This document shows, in pieces, positions 1 through 5,913 of a stretch of 7,529 nt of DNA. A model generated the notes under the pieces. It worked only from the letters and a program-made list of their open reading frames with translations, was not told the DNA's origin and did no database searches. Source of the stretch: CAYOVG01 sp964407285 (lineage in GTDB: Bacteria; Desulfobacterota; Syntrophobacteria; Syntrophobacterales; Syntrophobacteraceae); the NCBI GenBank assembly GCA_964407285.1, contig CAYOVG010000344.1, positions 1-7,529 on the forward strand. The letters run 5' to 3'. Both the position numbers and the translations under genes were made by a program. Position 1 is the stretch's first letter; each line of letters begins with the position of its first letter.

Positions 1-90
1 CGGCTTCCTCGCCTGAAAGCGTTGCTGAATGCGTACAGGAACGCTGATAGGTCAACGAGAATGGATATTTTATTCTTGCCGAACGCCTGA
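1..90 (+). CDS. Possible 3' end of a gene cut by the window edge
   Basis: Frame 1 is open from the window edge to a TGA at 88-90 and would give 29 residues ending in TRMDILFLPNA. I do not recognise the family. The same stretch is also open in one reverse-strand frame (reading ISILVDLSAFLYAF), with similar third-position GC, so composition does not decide between them. No recognisable terminator follows. This could be a real C-terminus, an antisense frame or decayed sequence. Confidence is low. Confidence 0.2.
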   Translation, partial: RLPRLKALLNAYRNADRSTRMDILFLPNA

Positions 91-91
91 A

Positions 92-232
92 TCAGTGAGT
101 TGATGGGCTCGCGTTTCCTTGGCGCATCCAGTCGCGCTTGCGTGGAGCATTGATCGATGCGAGCGGCACGGCGACCGCCACCGCGCCGGGGAATCCCAAA
201 GTGAATAGAAGATTCTTGAGAAGGAAAAGCAC
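92..232 (-). pseudogene. Remnant of an isoprenylcysteine methyltransferase-like membrane protein (N-terminal segment)
   Basis: On the reverse strand a frame starting at GTG (232-230) reads LFLLKNLLFTLGFPGAVAVA and continues VPLASI. This is a hydrophobic segment like the first transmembrane helix of bacterial isoprenylcysteine carboxyl methyltransferase / phospholipid methyltransferase family proteins, which often show a KNLLFTxxxPGxVAVxxP pattern; this family call is from memory. After residue ~27 the resemblance ends in a charged stretch (NAPRKRDW) and a stop at 92-94, so the catalytic domain of the usual ~150-220 residue protein is missing. No ribosome binding site is visible before the GTG. 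Best read as a truncated remnant. A chance hydrophobic ORF cannot be excluded. Confidence 0.27.
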
Positions 233-295
233 TATCGTGGGGTATTTCCGGCAAAGTGCTCGCCGGTACCGCGGTCCTTCAGCATCCGCCGTCAA

Positions 296-700
296 TACCG
301 GTTCGGGTTAATCCATTCTCGGAAGACGTCTCACTTCTCTCGACATTCCGGTCGGGTATTCGATTGAGTGTAAGGGGAGCGCGGTTGCATCAGGCTGAGG
401 ATTCGATGGTGGACTTGTAGCCTGTGGACCGGGTTGCGGAGTTGAGCGAAGCCGGTCGCTGTGTATGGAAGCCGCCCGGCAGTTGCGTGTCGGGGTGTGG
501 AGCATGGGACGCCTGGTTCGGGTTTTCGGTGCGGGATTCAGCGAATGCTGTTTGCGGTCCTCGATGATTGCCGGCCTCGTCCGAGCCCCTCTGTCCCCCA
601 GCCCCTGACTGCGCCCGTAAGAAAACTTCTTACGACAAAATAATGGTTTTTCCGACAGCAAAATCAAGAAACGTCCGATTCTCAACTGTCTCTTCATTTC
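296..700. other. Stretch without a recognisable gene
   Basis: Open frames exist on both strands here, including a 129-codon reverse-strand frame at 308-697. Their translations are rich in Arg, Pro, Ser and Thr, lack any domain I recognise, and have no convincing ribosome binding site. The only clear local structure is the hairpin at 617-633. I read the stretch as intergenic or decayed sequence. Confidence 0.5.
617..633. repeat. Perfect 7-bp inverted repeat (hairpin)
   Basis: GTAAGAA (617-623), loop AAC, TTCTTAC (627-633) form a perfect palindromic hairpin in an otherwise unstructured AT-richer patch. It is not followed by a clean T-run (ACGACAAAATAATGG follows), so it is not a convincing intrinsic terminator. 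It could be a protein-binding palindrome or one end of a dispersed element. No function is assigned. Confidence 0.5.
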
Positions 701-848
701 ATATTATCATATCCGAAGTTCTTGACGTGTCCGGATGCCGTGGCATATCCGGAGTTCATGATGTGTCCAGGGTTCATGACATGCCCAAGGTTCAGTACAC
801 GTCCGGGGCGCATGACATCCGAGTATGTCATGATCGCGGAAGTTCATG
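701..848. repeat. Degenerate 18-bp tandem repeat (minisatellite, about 7-8 units)
   Basis: Units start at 719, 737, 755, 773, 791, 809 and 827, exactly 18 bp apart. A weaker unit lies at 701-718 and a last one is shifted by 2 bp to 843. The hand-derived consensus is TTCATGACATGTCCGGAG; units 719, 755, 773 and 791 each differ from it at about 3-4 positions. The palindromic core TCATGA recurs at 756-761, 774-779, 828-833 and 844-849. Because 18 is a multiple of 3, two forward frames stay open and yield six-residue repeats such as VHDVSR/VHDMPK. I see no start signal or family resemblance, so I do not call a protein. The layout resembles an iteron or operator array, but no replication initiator gene is in the window. 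Confidence 0.8.
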
Positions 849-884
849 ACCAGCGCTGGAGATGCCCGGCCGGTGCTTCAGACT

Positions 885-899
885 GCCGGTTCTTCCGGC
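885..899. repeat. Short GC-rich hairpin
   Basis: GCCGG (885-889), loop TTCTT, CCGGC (895-899). The left arm can alternatively pair with CCGGC at 866-870. TGACTTTGAG follows, so the T-tract is too poor for an intrinsic terminator call. The rest of 849-1057 shows no gene. A CATAAT at 1011-1016 could be a -10 element, but no matching -35 lies 16-18 bp upstream. Confidence 0.35.
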
Positions 900-1057
900 T
901 GACTTTGAGTAAAGCAAAGGCGACCTGCTCGCCGACCCCATATCGTTTTCCACATTCGGCATGACAGGGATCCTCGACGTAGAAGGCTCAATAGTCAACC
1001 ATCCATTAATCATAATGTTGAGTAAACGTAATCGCTGAACGAACCAGGCGCAGTCAC

Positions 1058-1438
1058 CAACCGCAACCCGTACGTAATCCGTTCAACCCTTAACCCATTA
1101 AACCCATAACTTCCGGCTCGTACTACGCGTTATGAAACATGTAACCGGTAACCGACTACCTGGAACTCGCAACCTGTAACGCTGAACCCGTAACCGGTTA
1201 CCCGGAACTCAAAACCCGCAACCTGTAATTCACAGCTCGTAACGCGCAACCGGCAACCAACCCGTAGCCCGGAGCAACTCAATCGAAACTCGCAACCCTC
1301 AACACCTAACCCGAAGCTAACCCGAAATTCACAACCGTAACCCGTAACGCGCAACTCGAAACCCGTAACTCTCAACACACAACCGGCAAGACATAACCCG
1401 TAACGCGCAACCCGCAACCCGCAACCCGTAACCCACAT
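1058..1438. repeat. Long array of 7-bp repeats, consensus CCCGNAA (C-N-N-G-N-A-A)
   Basis: The + strand is built of heptamers such as CCCGTAA, CCCGCAA, CTCGCAA and CCGGTAA. Register is unbroken over 1131-1256 (18 units) and 1341-1438 (14 units). Shorter in-register blocks lie at 1261-1274, 1289-1316 and 1321-1334, separated by slips of a few bases; looser units extend up to about 1058. In 1381-1440 I count 26 C, 20 A, 10 G and 4 T. Since 21 bp is three units, the reverse strand keeps a long open frame with a seven-residue repeat (RVTGYG/RVTGFEL-like). I regard this as a by-product of the repeat, not a gene. Heptanucleotide arrays of this general kind are known in cyanobacteria (STRR sequences); whether this is the same class is unknown. 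The array lies directly upstream of porC, so the operon promoter must be within or beyond it. Confidence 0.92.
1411..1434 (-). other. G-quadruplex motif on the reverse (template) strand
   Basis: Within the heptamer array four CCC tracts occur at 1411-1413, 1418-1420, 1425-1427 and 1432-1434, each separated by exactly four bases. The reverse strand therefore fits the canonical G3-N4-G3-N4-G3-N4-G3 pattern. It lies about 48 bp before the porC start codon and would be on the DNA template strand for the operon. That it folds in the cell is inference. Confidence 0.6.
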
Positions 1439-1470
1439 CGACAACAACCACCACAACCGCAACCCGACAC

Positions 1471-1476
1471 AGGAGG
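1471..1476 (+). promoter_or_regulatory. Ribosome binding site of porC
   Basis: AGGAGG is a perfect Shine-Dalgarno core five bases before ATG 1482. It decides the start: the in-frame TTG at 1479 would leave only two bases of spacing. It is also the first G-rich sequence after the C/A-rich repeat leader, so it should be unpaired and accessible. Confidence 0.85.
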
Positions 1477-1481
1477 CGTTG

Positions 1482-2036
1482 ATGATAGAAATCAGAATCC
1501 ACGGCCGAGGCGGGCAGGGGAACGTCGCCGCGGCGGAACTCCTCGCCATCGCCGCTTTCAAGGACGGCAGATTCGCCCAGGCCTTTCCCGCCTTCGGGGC
1601 CGAGCGCGTGGGGGCCCCCGTTCAGGCCTTCGTCCGCATCGACCGCAAAAAGATCCGCGTGCGCGAGGAAGTCCGAACCCCCGACTACCTGATCGTGCAG
1701 GACCAGTACCTGATCGGGGCGGTCCCCGTGCTGGACGGGCTCAAGCCCGGCGGCATGGTGCTCGTCAACACGAGCATGCGTCCGGAGGACCTCAACATTA
1801 AGGCCGATGCGCGCATCGAGACCATCCCGGCTACCGAGATAGCCCTCGAAATCATCGGAAGGCCGATCCCCAACGCCATCATGATGGGAGCCTTTTGCAC
1901 CATCACGGGCCTGGTGAGCCTCGAGGCCGTCCAGCAGGCCATTATGGAGAAATTTCCGGGCGGCGTGGGTGCGAACAACGTGGCCGCCCTGGAGCGGGCT
2001 TGCGAAATCTTACAGGAGAAGAGGGAGCATGCTTAA
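1482..2036 (+). CDS. porC: Pyruvate:ferredoxin oxidoreductase gamma subunit
   Basis: This is the gamma chain (PorC, also called PorG) of the cytoplasmic 2-oxoacid:ferredoxin oxidoreductase, which decarboxylates a 2-oxoacid and transfers the acyl group to CoA. The 184-residue protein starts MIEIRIHGRGGQGN; the glycine-rich HGRGGQG at residues 7-13 is the signature of the family's gamma domain. FPAFGAERVGAPVQAF (about residues 35-50) and the late PGGVGANNVAALERA are also typical. Length matches stand-alone gamma subunits (about 180-195). It is the first gene of the operon, and its last 8 bp overlap porA. Gamma-alpha-beta order is usual for split enzymes, and the absence of a separate delta gene after gamma is notable. 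Substrate cannot be read from this subunit; pyruvate is inferred from the beta chain. Confidence 0.93.
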   Translation: MIEIRIHGRGGQGNVAAAELLAIAAFKDGRFAQAFPAFGAERVGAPVQAFVRIDRKKIRVREEVRTPDYLIVQDQYLIGAVPVLDGLKPGGMVLVNTSMRPEDLNIKADARIETIPATEIALEIIGRPIPNAIMMGAFCTITGLVSLEAVQQAIMEKFPGGVGANNVAALERACEILQEKREHA

Positions 2037-3204
2037 GCAAATCGAAGGGTCACATGCTGTCGCGGACATGGTGGCCATGTGCCGGCCCAACGTCATATCG
2101 GCCTACCCGATAACGCCCCAGACCCACATTGTGGAGGCGCTCGCGCAGATCGTCGGCGAGGGGCGCCTCGACGCCGAATTCGTAAACGTCGAGAGCGAGT
2201 TCGCCGCCGCATCGGTCGTGCTCGGGGCGAGCGCCGCCGGCGCGCGCGCCTACACCGCCACGACCTCCCAGGGACTGCTCCTCATGAACGAGGTCATCTA
2301 CTGCATTGCCGGCATGCGCCTTCCCATCGTGCTCACCTGCGCCAACCGGGCCATATCCGCCCCGCTCAACATCTGGAACGACCAGCAGGACTCGATGACC
2401 GTGCGCGACGCGGGCTGGATTCAGCTCCACGCCGAAGACAACCAGGAAGCCGCCGACCTCCACGTCCAGGCCTTCCGGATAGCCGAACAGACCTCCCTCC
2501 CCGTCATGGTGTGCATGGACGGCTTCATTCTCACCCACGCCTACGAGCCCGTCGATCTTCCGGGCCAGACGGAAGTGGACGCCTTCCTCCCGCCCTTCAA
2601 GCCCATCCACATCGTCGACCCGAGGTGGCCGCGCGGCATCGGACTCTACGCCGACCCCCGTTTCTACATGGAGACGCGCTACATCCTGCACCGCGCCCTG
2701 GAAAAGTCCGAGGAGACCATCCGCCGCGTGAGCGGCGATTTCGCCAAGGCATTCGGGCGGGACAGCGGCGGCCTCGTCAAGCCCTACAAGCTCGAAGGAG
2801 CCGACATGGCGATCATCTCCATGGGTTCGGTCGTCGGCACCATCAAGGAATTCATCGACCGGCTGGAGGATGAGGGCAAGCGCGTGGGGCTCCTCCAGGT
2901 CTGCTCCTACCGTCCGTTCCCCAAGCAGGAGGTCTACAACCATCTCAAGGACAAGATGAACATCATCGTGCTGGAGAAGTCGGTGTCGCTCGGGCGCGGC
3001 GGCGTGCTCGCAAGCGACGTGCGCTGGTCGTTCCCCCGCGGGGAAAAGCGGGACCGCTACATCAGTTGCTTCGTGGCGGGCCTGGGCGGGCGCAATATCT
3101 CCATGGACGACCTGCGCGCCATGGTGGACAGAGTGGAAAGGGAACCCGTGGAACTGGAGTTCCTCGGCCTCAGGAAAGAAATCATAGCGGAGAGAGATCT
3201 ATAG
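2029..3204 (+). CDS. porA: Pyruvate:ferredoxin oxidoreductase alpha subunit
   Basis: This is the alpha chain of POR, which supplies the pyrimidine-side thiamine pyrophosphate (TPP) contacts and substrate-binding residues. The 391-residue protein starts MLKQIEGSHAVADMV at ATG 2029, with AGGAG at 2014-2018 ten bases upstream; an in-frame GTG at 1969 lies deep inside porC and is unlikely. YPITPQ at residues 26-31 holds the conserved Thr. VESEFAA contains Glu55, matching the cofactor-activating Glu of the family. NRAISAPLNIWNDQQD holds Arg107, in the position of the substrate-binding Arg of single-chain enzymes. The C-terminal transketolase-like domain (about 250-380) has ISMGSVVGTIKEF and EKSVSLGRGG. 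Length is normal for PorA. The ATG overlaps the porC stop by 8 bp, implying coupled translation and matched subunit amounts. The function call is firm; pyruvate as substrate is likely. Confidence 0.94.
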   Translation: MLKQIEGSHAVADMVAMCRPNVISAYPITPQTHIVEALAQIVGEGRLDAEFVNVESEFAAASVVLGASAAGARAYTATTSQGLLLMNEVIYCIAGMRLPIVLTCANRAISAPLNIWNDQQDSMTVRDAGWIQLHAEDNQEAADLHVQAFRIAEQTSLPVMVCMDGFILTHAYEPVDLPGQTEVDAFLPPFKPIHIVDPRWPRGIGLYADPRFYMETRYILHRALEKSEETIRRVSGDFAKAFGRDSGGLVKPYKLEGADMAIISMGSVVGTIKEFIDRLEDEGKRVGLLQVCSYRPFPKQEVYNHLKDKMNIIVLEKSVSLGRGGVLASDVRWSFPRGEKRDRYISCFVAGLGGRNISMDDLRAMVDRVEREPVELEFLGLRKEIIAERDL

Positions 3205-3206
3205 CG

Positions 3207-4094
3207 ATGGAAACCAAAAGCGAAGATTTCAAGGTCGAGAAGAAGGACCTGTTTGCCGCGGGCCATCGCGCCTGCGGAGGCTGCGGCCAGGCCCTGGCCG
3301 CCCGGCTCGTGGCGGACGCGGCGGGCGAGAACACCATCGCCTGCGTCGCCACGGGGTGCCTGGAAGTTTTCAGTTCCCCCTATCCCGATCCCGCCTGGCG
3401 CATTCCCTTTCTGCACAGCCTTTTCGAGAACGCGGCCGCCGTGGCGTCGGGCGTGGAAGCCGCCTACAAGGCCCTGCGCAAGGGGCCGGTCAACATCATC
3501 GCCCAGGGCGGAGACGGCAGCACCGCCGATATAGGCTTTCAGTGCATCAGCGGAATGCTCGAGCGCGGACACAATATCCTCTACGTATGCTACGACAACG
3601 AAGCCTACATGAATACCGGGGTGCAGCGGTCGAGCTTCACTCCCCTCGGGGCCAAAACGACCACCACCCCCATGGGGAACACGACGCGGAAGAAAAACCT
3701 CCCGCTCATCGCGGCCGACCACGGCATCCCGTATGTCGCCACGGCCATGGTGGACGATTTTCGCGATCTGCAGCGAAAGGTCAAAAAGGCGCTCTCCATC
3801 GAGGGGCCCAAGTACCTGCACGTCCTGGCTCCTTGCCCGCTCGGCTGGGGACATGCGGGAGACATGACGGTGCAGATGTGCCGCCTCGCCAGGCAGACGT
3901 GCATCTTTCCCGTGTACGAGATCGTGGACGGGAAGATCGCCAATGTCCAAAAGATTCCCATCAAGAAGCCGGTGGAGGAGTATCTCAAGCTGCAGGGCCG
4001 GTTCAAACACCTGTTCAAGAAGGGTGCTCCGACGGAGGCCGTCGCCAGGATTCAAGAGATCGCCAACCAGAACATAGAGAGGTTTAACCTGTGA
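3207..4094 (+). CDS. porB: Pyruvate:ferredoxin oxidoreductase beta subunit (TPP and [4Fe-4S])
   Basis: This is the beta chain of POR, which binds TPP diphosphate/Mg2+ and the proximal [4Fe-4S] cluster. The 295-residue protein starts METKSEDFKVEKKDLFAAGH at ATG 3207, two bases after the porA stop, with GGAGAGAG at 3189-3196. Cluster ligands expected for the family are present: Cys23 and Cys26 (CGGC), Cys51 (ATGCLE) and Cys210 (LAPCPLGW). The TPP motif runs from GDGSTADIG (residues 102-110) to CYDNEAYMNTG (128-138). TGCLEVFSSPYPDPAW and YDNEAYMNTGVQRSSFTPLGA are much closer to PorB of pyruvate enzymes than to indolepyruvate or 2-oxoglutarate versions, so pyruvate is the best substrate guess. 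All catalytic residues expected are intact. Its stop overlaps the next start (TGATG). Confidence 0.94.
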   Translation: METKSEDFKVEKKDLFAAGHRACGGCGQALAARLVADAAGENTIACVATGCLEVFSSPYPDPAWRIPFLHSLFENAAAVASGVEAAYKALRKGPVNIIAQGGDGSTADIGFQCISGMLERGHNILYVCYDNEAYMNTGVQRSSFTPLGAKTTTTPMGNTTRKKNLPLIAADHGIPYVATAMVDDFRDLQRKVKKALSIEGPKYLHVLAPCPLGWGHAGDMTVQMCRLARQTCIFPVYEIVDGKIANVQKIPIKKPVEEYLKLQGRFKHLFKKGAPTEAVARIQEIANQNIERFNL

Positions 4095-5749
4095 TGGAAA
4101 AGCTGCCTGTAGGACTGGCCCTTGATTTGCGAAATGTGGTCCCCTATAAGACCGGCTCATGGAGGACCCTCAAGCCTTTGTACCTCATGCAAACTCCGCC
4201 CTGCAGCCACGGCTGCCCGATAGAAAACGACATCCGGGGGTTCCTGCGGACCCTGGCGGACAGGCAGGACTACGAGGAGGCGTGGCGCATCCTGACGCGC
4301 ACGAACCCCTTTCCGGCGACCTGCGGGCGCGTCTGCCCCCATCCGTGCGAAAACGCGTGCAACCGCCGGGACCTCGACGCCCCGCTCGCCATCAACTGCT
4401 CGGAGCGCGCCGTGGGCGACTACGGGCTCGAACATCGACTGGAGCACAGGAAGGAAGTCCTCTCCACGAGGAAGGAAAAGGTCGCCGTCGTGGGGTCCGG
4501 CCCTGCAGGGCTCTCCTGCGCGTACCACCTCGCCCGGCGCGGGTTTCGCGTGAAGGTCTACGAATCGAAGCGCGAACCCGGCGGGATGATGCGCTACGGG
4601 ATTCCCAGCTACCGGCTTCCCAACGAGGTGCTGAACCGCGAGATCGAAGCGATACTGAAGCTGGGCGTCGAAATCGAGTGCAACGCGAAGGTGGGCGTCA
4701 ACATCCCGATGGACCAGTTGATCCACTGCAACAGCGCCGTCTTTATCGGCATCGGGGCGCAGAAAGGCGTGCCGCTCGGAATTCCCGGCGAGGACGCCCG
4801 GGGCGTGTTCACCGGCATCGAGTTCCTCGAAGAAGTCAACAGCGGGAAGAAGATTGCGGTGGGACGGGAGGTGGTGGTGGTCGGAGGCGGCAACACGGCC
4901 ATGGACTGCGCTCGGGTGGCGAAGCGGCTGGGGGCCAACGTGAGCGTCGTCTACCGCAGGACCCGCACGGAAATGCCCGCCATCACGGCCGAAATCGACG
5001 AAGCGATGGAAGAGCGCATTATGTTCCGCTACCACACCAACCCGGTGAAGATCATCACGGACGAACACCGCGTGGTGGGACTCCTGTGCGTGCAGATGGA
5101 ACTGAAGGAGGCGGATGCGAGCGGCAGGGCGCGGCCCGTCCCCATTCCCGGGTCGGAATCGGTCATTGCGGCCGATACGGTCATCATGGCCACCGGGCAG
5201 GATGTGGACTACGACGGAATCGAAGTCGCCCGGCGGGAGAACAAGTGGATCAGCGCGGACGAGCGGCTTATGACGAGCGTCGATAAAGTGTACGCCGGGG
5301 GCGACGCGGTGCTCGGACTCGAAACCGTGTCGGCGGCGATAGGACAGGGCTTCCGGGCTGCGATGTCCATCGAGGACGTCATCGACGGGCATACGGAAAG
5401 CAAGCTCTCCAGGCCGCCCGTGGTCTATGCCAAAGACCTCAACCTGTTCTACTACAACGACCGGAAGCGCTTCATCCGCGAGGCCATCCCCGTTCACGAA
5501 AGGCTCAAGAGCTTCAGCGAGATTTACACGTCCTTCGACCGGGGCGAAATCGTCGAGGAAGCAGACCGGTGCCTGAGTTGCGGACAGTGCTTCGACTGCG
5601 GCAACTGCCTCATGTACTGCCCCGACAATGCGGTCAAGGCTTTGCCCGGTACGAGGAAGTACGAATTCGACTACGATTTCTGCAAGGGCTGCGGGTTGTG
5701 TGCGAAGGAATGCCCGTGCCATTACATTCAGATGACGGTCGAGAAGTGA
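4094..5749 (+). CDS. FAD/NAD(P)-dependent oxidoreductase (GltD/NfnL-like) fused to a C-terminal 2x[4Fe-4S] ferredoxin domain
   Basis: This is a 551-residue cytoplasmic iron-sulfur flavoprotein, probably the electron outlet of the POR operon. Domains in order: an N-terminal Fe-S helical domain (about 30-125) with Cys37, Cys41, Cys77, Cys81, Cys85, Cys89 and Cys102; an FAD Rossmann fold with VAVVGSGPAGL (130-140) and acidic Glu157; an NAD(P) Rossmann fold with VVVVGGGNTAMD (260-271) and YRRTR (287-291), whose Arg pair suggests NADPH; FAD-closing motifs VIMATG (363-368) and YAGGD (400-404); and a bacterial ferredoxin domain with CxxCxxCxxxCP at 499-510 and 530-541. Cys493 and Cys496 (CLSC) precede the first cluster. 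The CxxC usually found before the first Fe-S motif of GltD is absent at the N-terminus. The ATG at 4094 overlaps the porB stop by one base; AGAGAGG at 4076-4082 precedes it. The ferredoxin domain may replace the missing POR delta subunit. Glutamate synthase small subunit is an alternative label but no large subunit is nearby. Confidence 0.88.
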   Translation: MEKLPVGLALDLRNVVPYKTGSWRTLKPLYLMQTPPCSHGCPIENDIRGFLRTLADRQDYEEAWRILTRTNPFPATCGRVCPHPCENACNRRDLDAPLAINCSERAVGDYGLEHRLEHRKEVLSTRKEKVAVVGSGPAGLSCAYHLARRGFRVKVYESKREPGGMMRYGIPSYRLPNEVLNREIEAILKLGVEIECNAKVGVNIPMDQLIHCNSAVFIGIGAQKGVPLGIPGEDARGVFTGIEFLEEVNSGKKIAVGREVVVVGGGNTAMDCARVAKRLGANVSVVYRRTRTEMPAITAEIDEAMEERIMFRYHTNPVKIITDEHRVVGLLCVQMELKEADASGRARPVPIPGSESVIAADTVIMATGQDVDYDGIEVARRENKWISADERLMTSVDKVYAGGDAVLGLETVSAAIGQGFRAAMSIEDVIDGHTESKLSRPPVVYAKDLNLFYYNDRKRFIREAIPVHERLKSFSEIYTSFDRGEIVEEADRCLSCGQCFDCGNCLMYCPDNAVKALPGTRKYEFDYDFCKGCGLCAKECPCHYIQMTVEK

Positions 5750-5751
5750 TC

Positions 5752-5782
5752 GCGTGGAGGGTCGCGGACGGATTTTCCACGC
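5752..5782 (+). other. Hairpin immediately after the por operon
   Basis: GCGTGGA (5752-5758) pairs with TCCACGC (5776-5782) across a 17-base loop, starting two bases after the last stop codon. A wider inverted repeat, GATCGCGTG (5748-5756) with CACGCGATC (5822-5830), shares the left arm, so the two structures are alternatives. No T-run follows either arm, so this is not a standard intrinsic terminator. It could protect the transcript 3' end or act with another factor. Confidence 0.45.
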
Positions 5783-5802
5783 ATACCCGGCCTTCCATGG
5801 GG

Positions 5803-5827
5803 GCTCTCTCGCGGGAGCGTACACGCG
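5803..5827. repeat. Repeat pair A, copy 1 (hairpin plus GCGTACACGCG)
   Basis: GCTCTC (5803-5808), loop TCGC, GGGAGC (5813-5818) form a six-pair stem with one G-T wobble, followed by GTACACGCG. The 11-base string GCGGGAGCGTA (5811-5821) recurs exactly at 5872-5882. Right arms of the two copies are identical; left arms differ yet both remain pairable. Confidence 0.55.
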
Positions 5828-5863
5828 ATCTCCGGAAGCTCAATTGGAAAATCGCAGTTCGCG

Positions 5864-5889
5864 GTTCCCTGGCGGGAGCGTATGCGCGT
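5864..5889. repeat. Repeat pair A, copy 2 (hairpin plus GCGTATGCGCG)
   Basis: GTTCCC (5864-5869), loop TGGC, GGGAGC (5874-5879) form a stem equivalent to copy 1, 61 bp downstream, followed by GTATGCGCG. The preserved pairing with a changed left arm points to selection on structure or to a dispersed REP-like family. An 8-bp palindrome CGCATGCG follows at 5905-5912. Confidence 0.55.
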
Positions 5890-5913
5890 GTCAACGTAAG
5901 GGTTCGCATGCGA

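Noticed and set aside
946..954. TTTTCCACA, close to a DnaA box, near the 18-bp iteron-like repeats
   Set aside because: A single imperfect site with no cluster, no AT-rich unwinding region and no initiator gene. Not enough to propose an origin.
568..964. Forward open frames across the 18-bp repeat giving six-residue repeat peptides
   Set aside because: Open only because 18 is divisible by 3. Two different frames are open equally well, and neither has a start signal or recognised fold.
1011..1016. CATAAT as a -10 element for the por operon
   Set aside because: No acceptable -35 at 16-18 bp upstream (TCAATA at 17 bp matches three of six). The por promoter remains unlocated.
1058..1438. CRISPR array
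   Set aside because: Repeats are 7 bp with no spacers of constant length and no cas genes. The period is a continuous tandem one.
1130..1561. 143-codon reverse-strand open frame with a seven-residue repeat (RVTGYG-like)
   Set aside because: The repeat is a direct consequence of the 7-bp DNA array (21 bp = 7 codons). It runs antisense into porC, and there is no ribosome binding site or known domain.
4094..5749. Glutamate synthase small subunit (gltD) as the primary call
   Set aside because: No glutamate synthase large subunit is nearby, the gene overlaps porB, and the C-terminal 2x[4Fe-4S] domain and altered N-terminal cysteines point to a POR partner.
4157..5824. Long reverse-strand open frames opposite the genes (also 2050-2943, 3057-4160 and 6283-7464)
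   Set aside because: They mirror the real genes on the + strand. Their length comes from high GC at third codon positions; translations are rich in Arg, His, Asp and Val with no family motifs.
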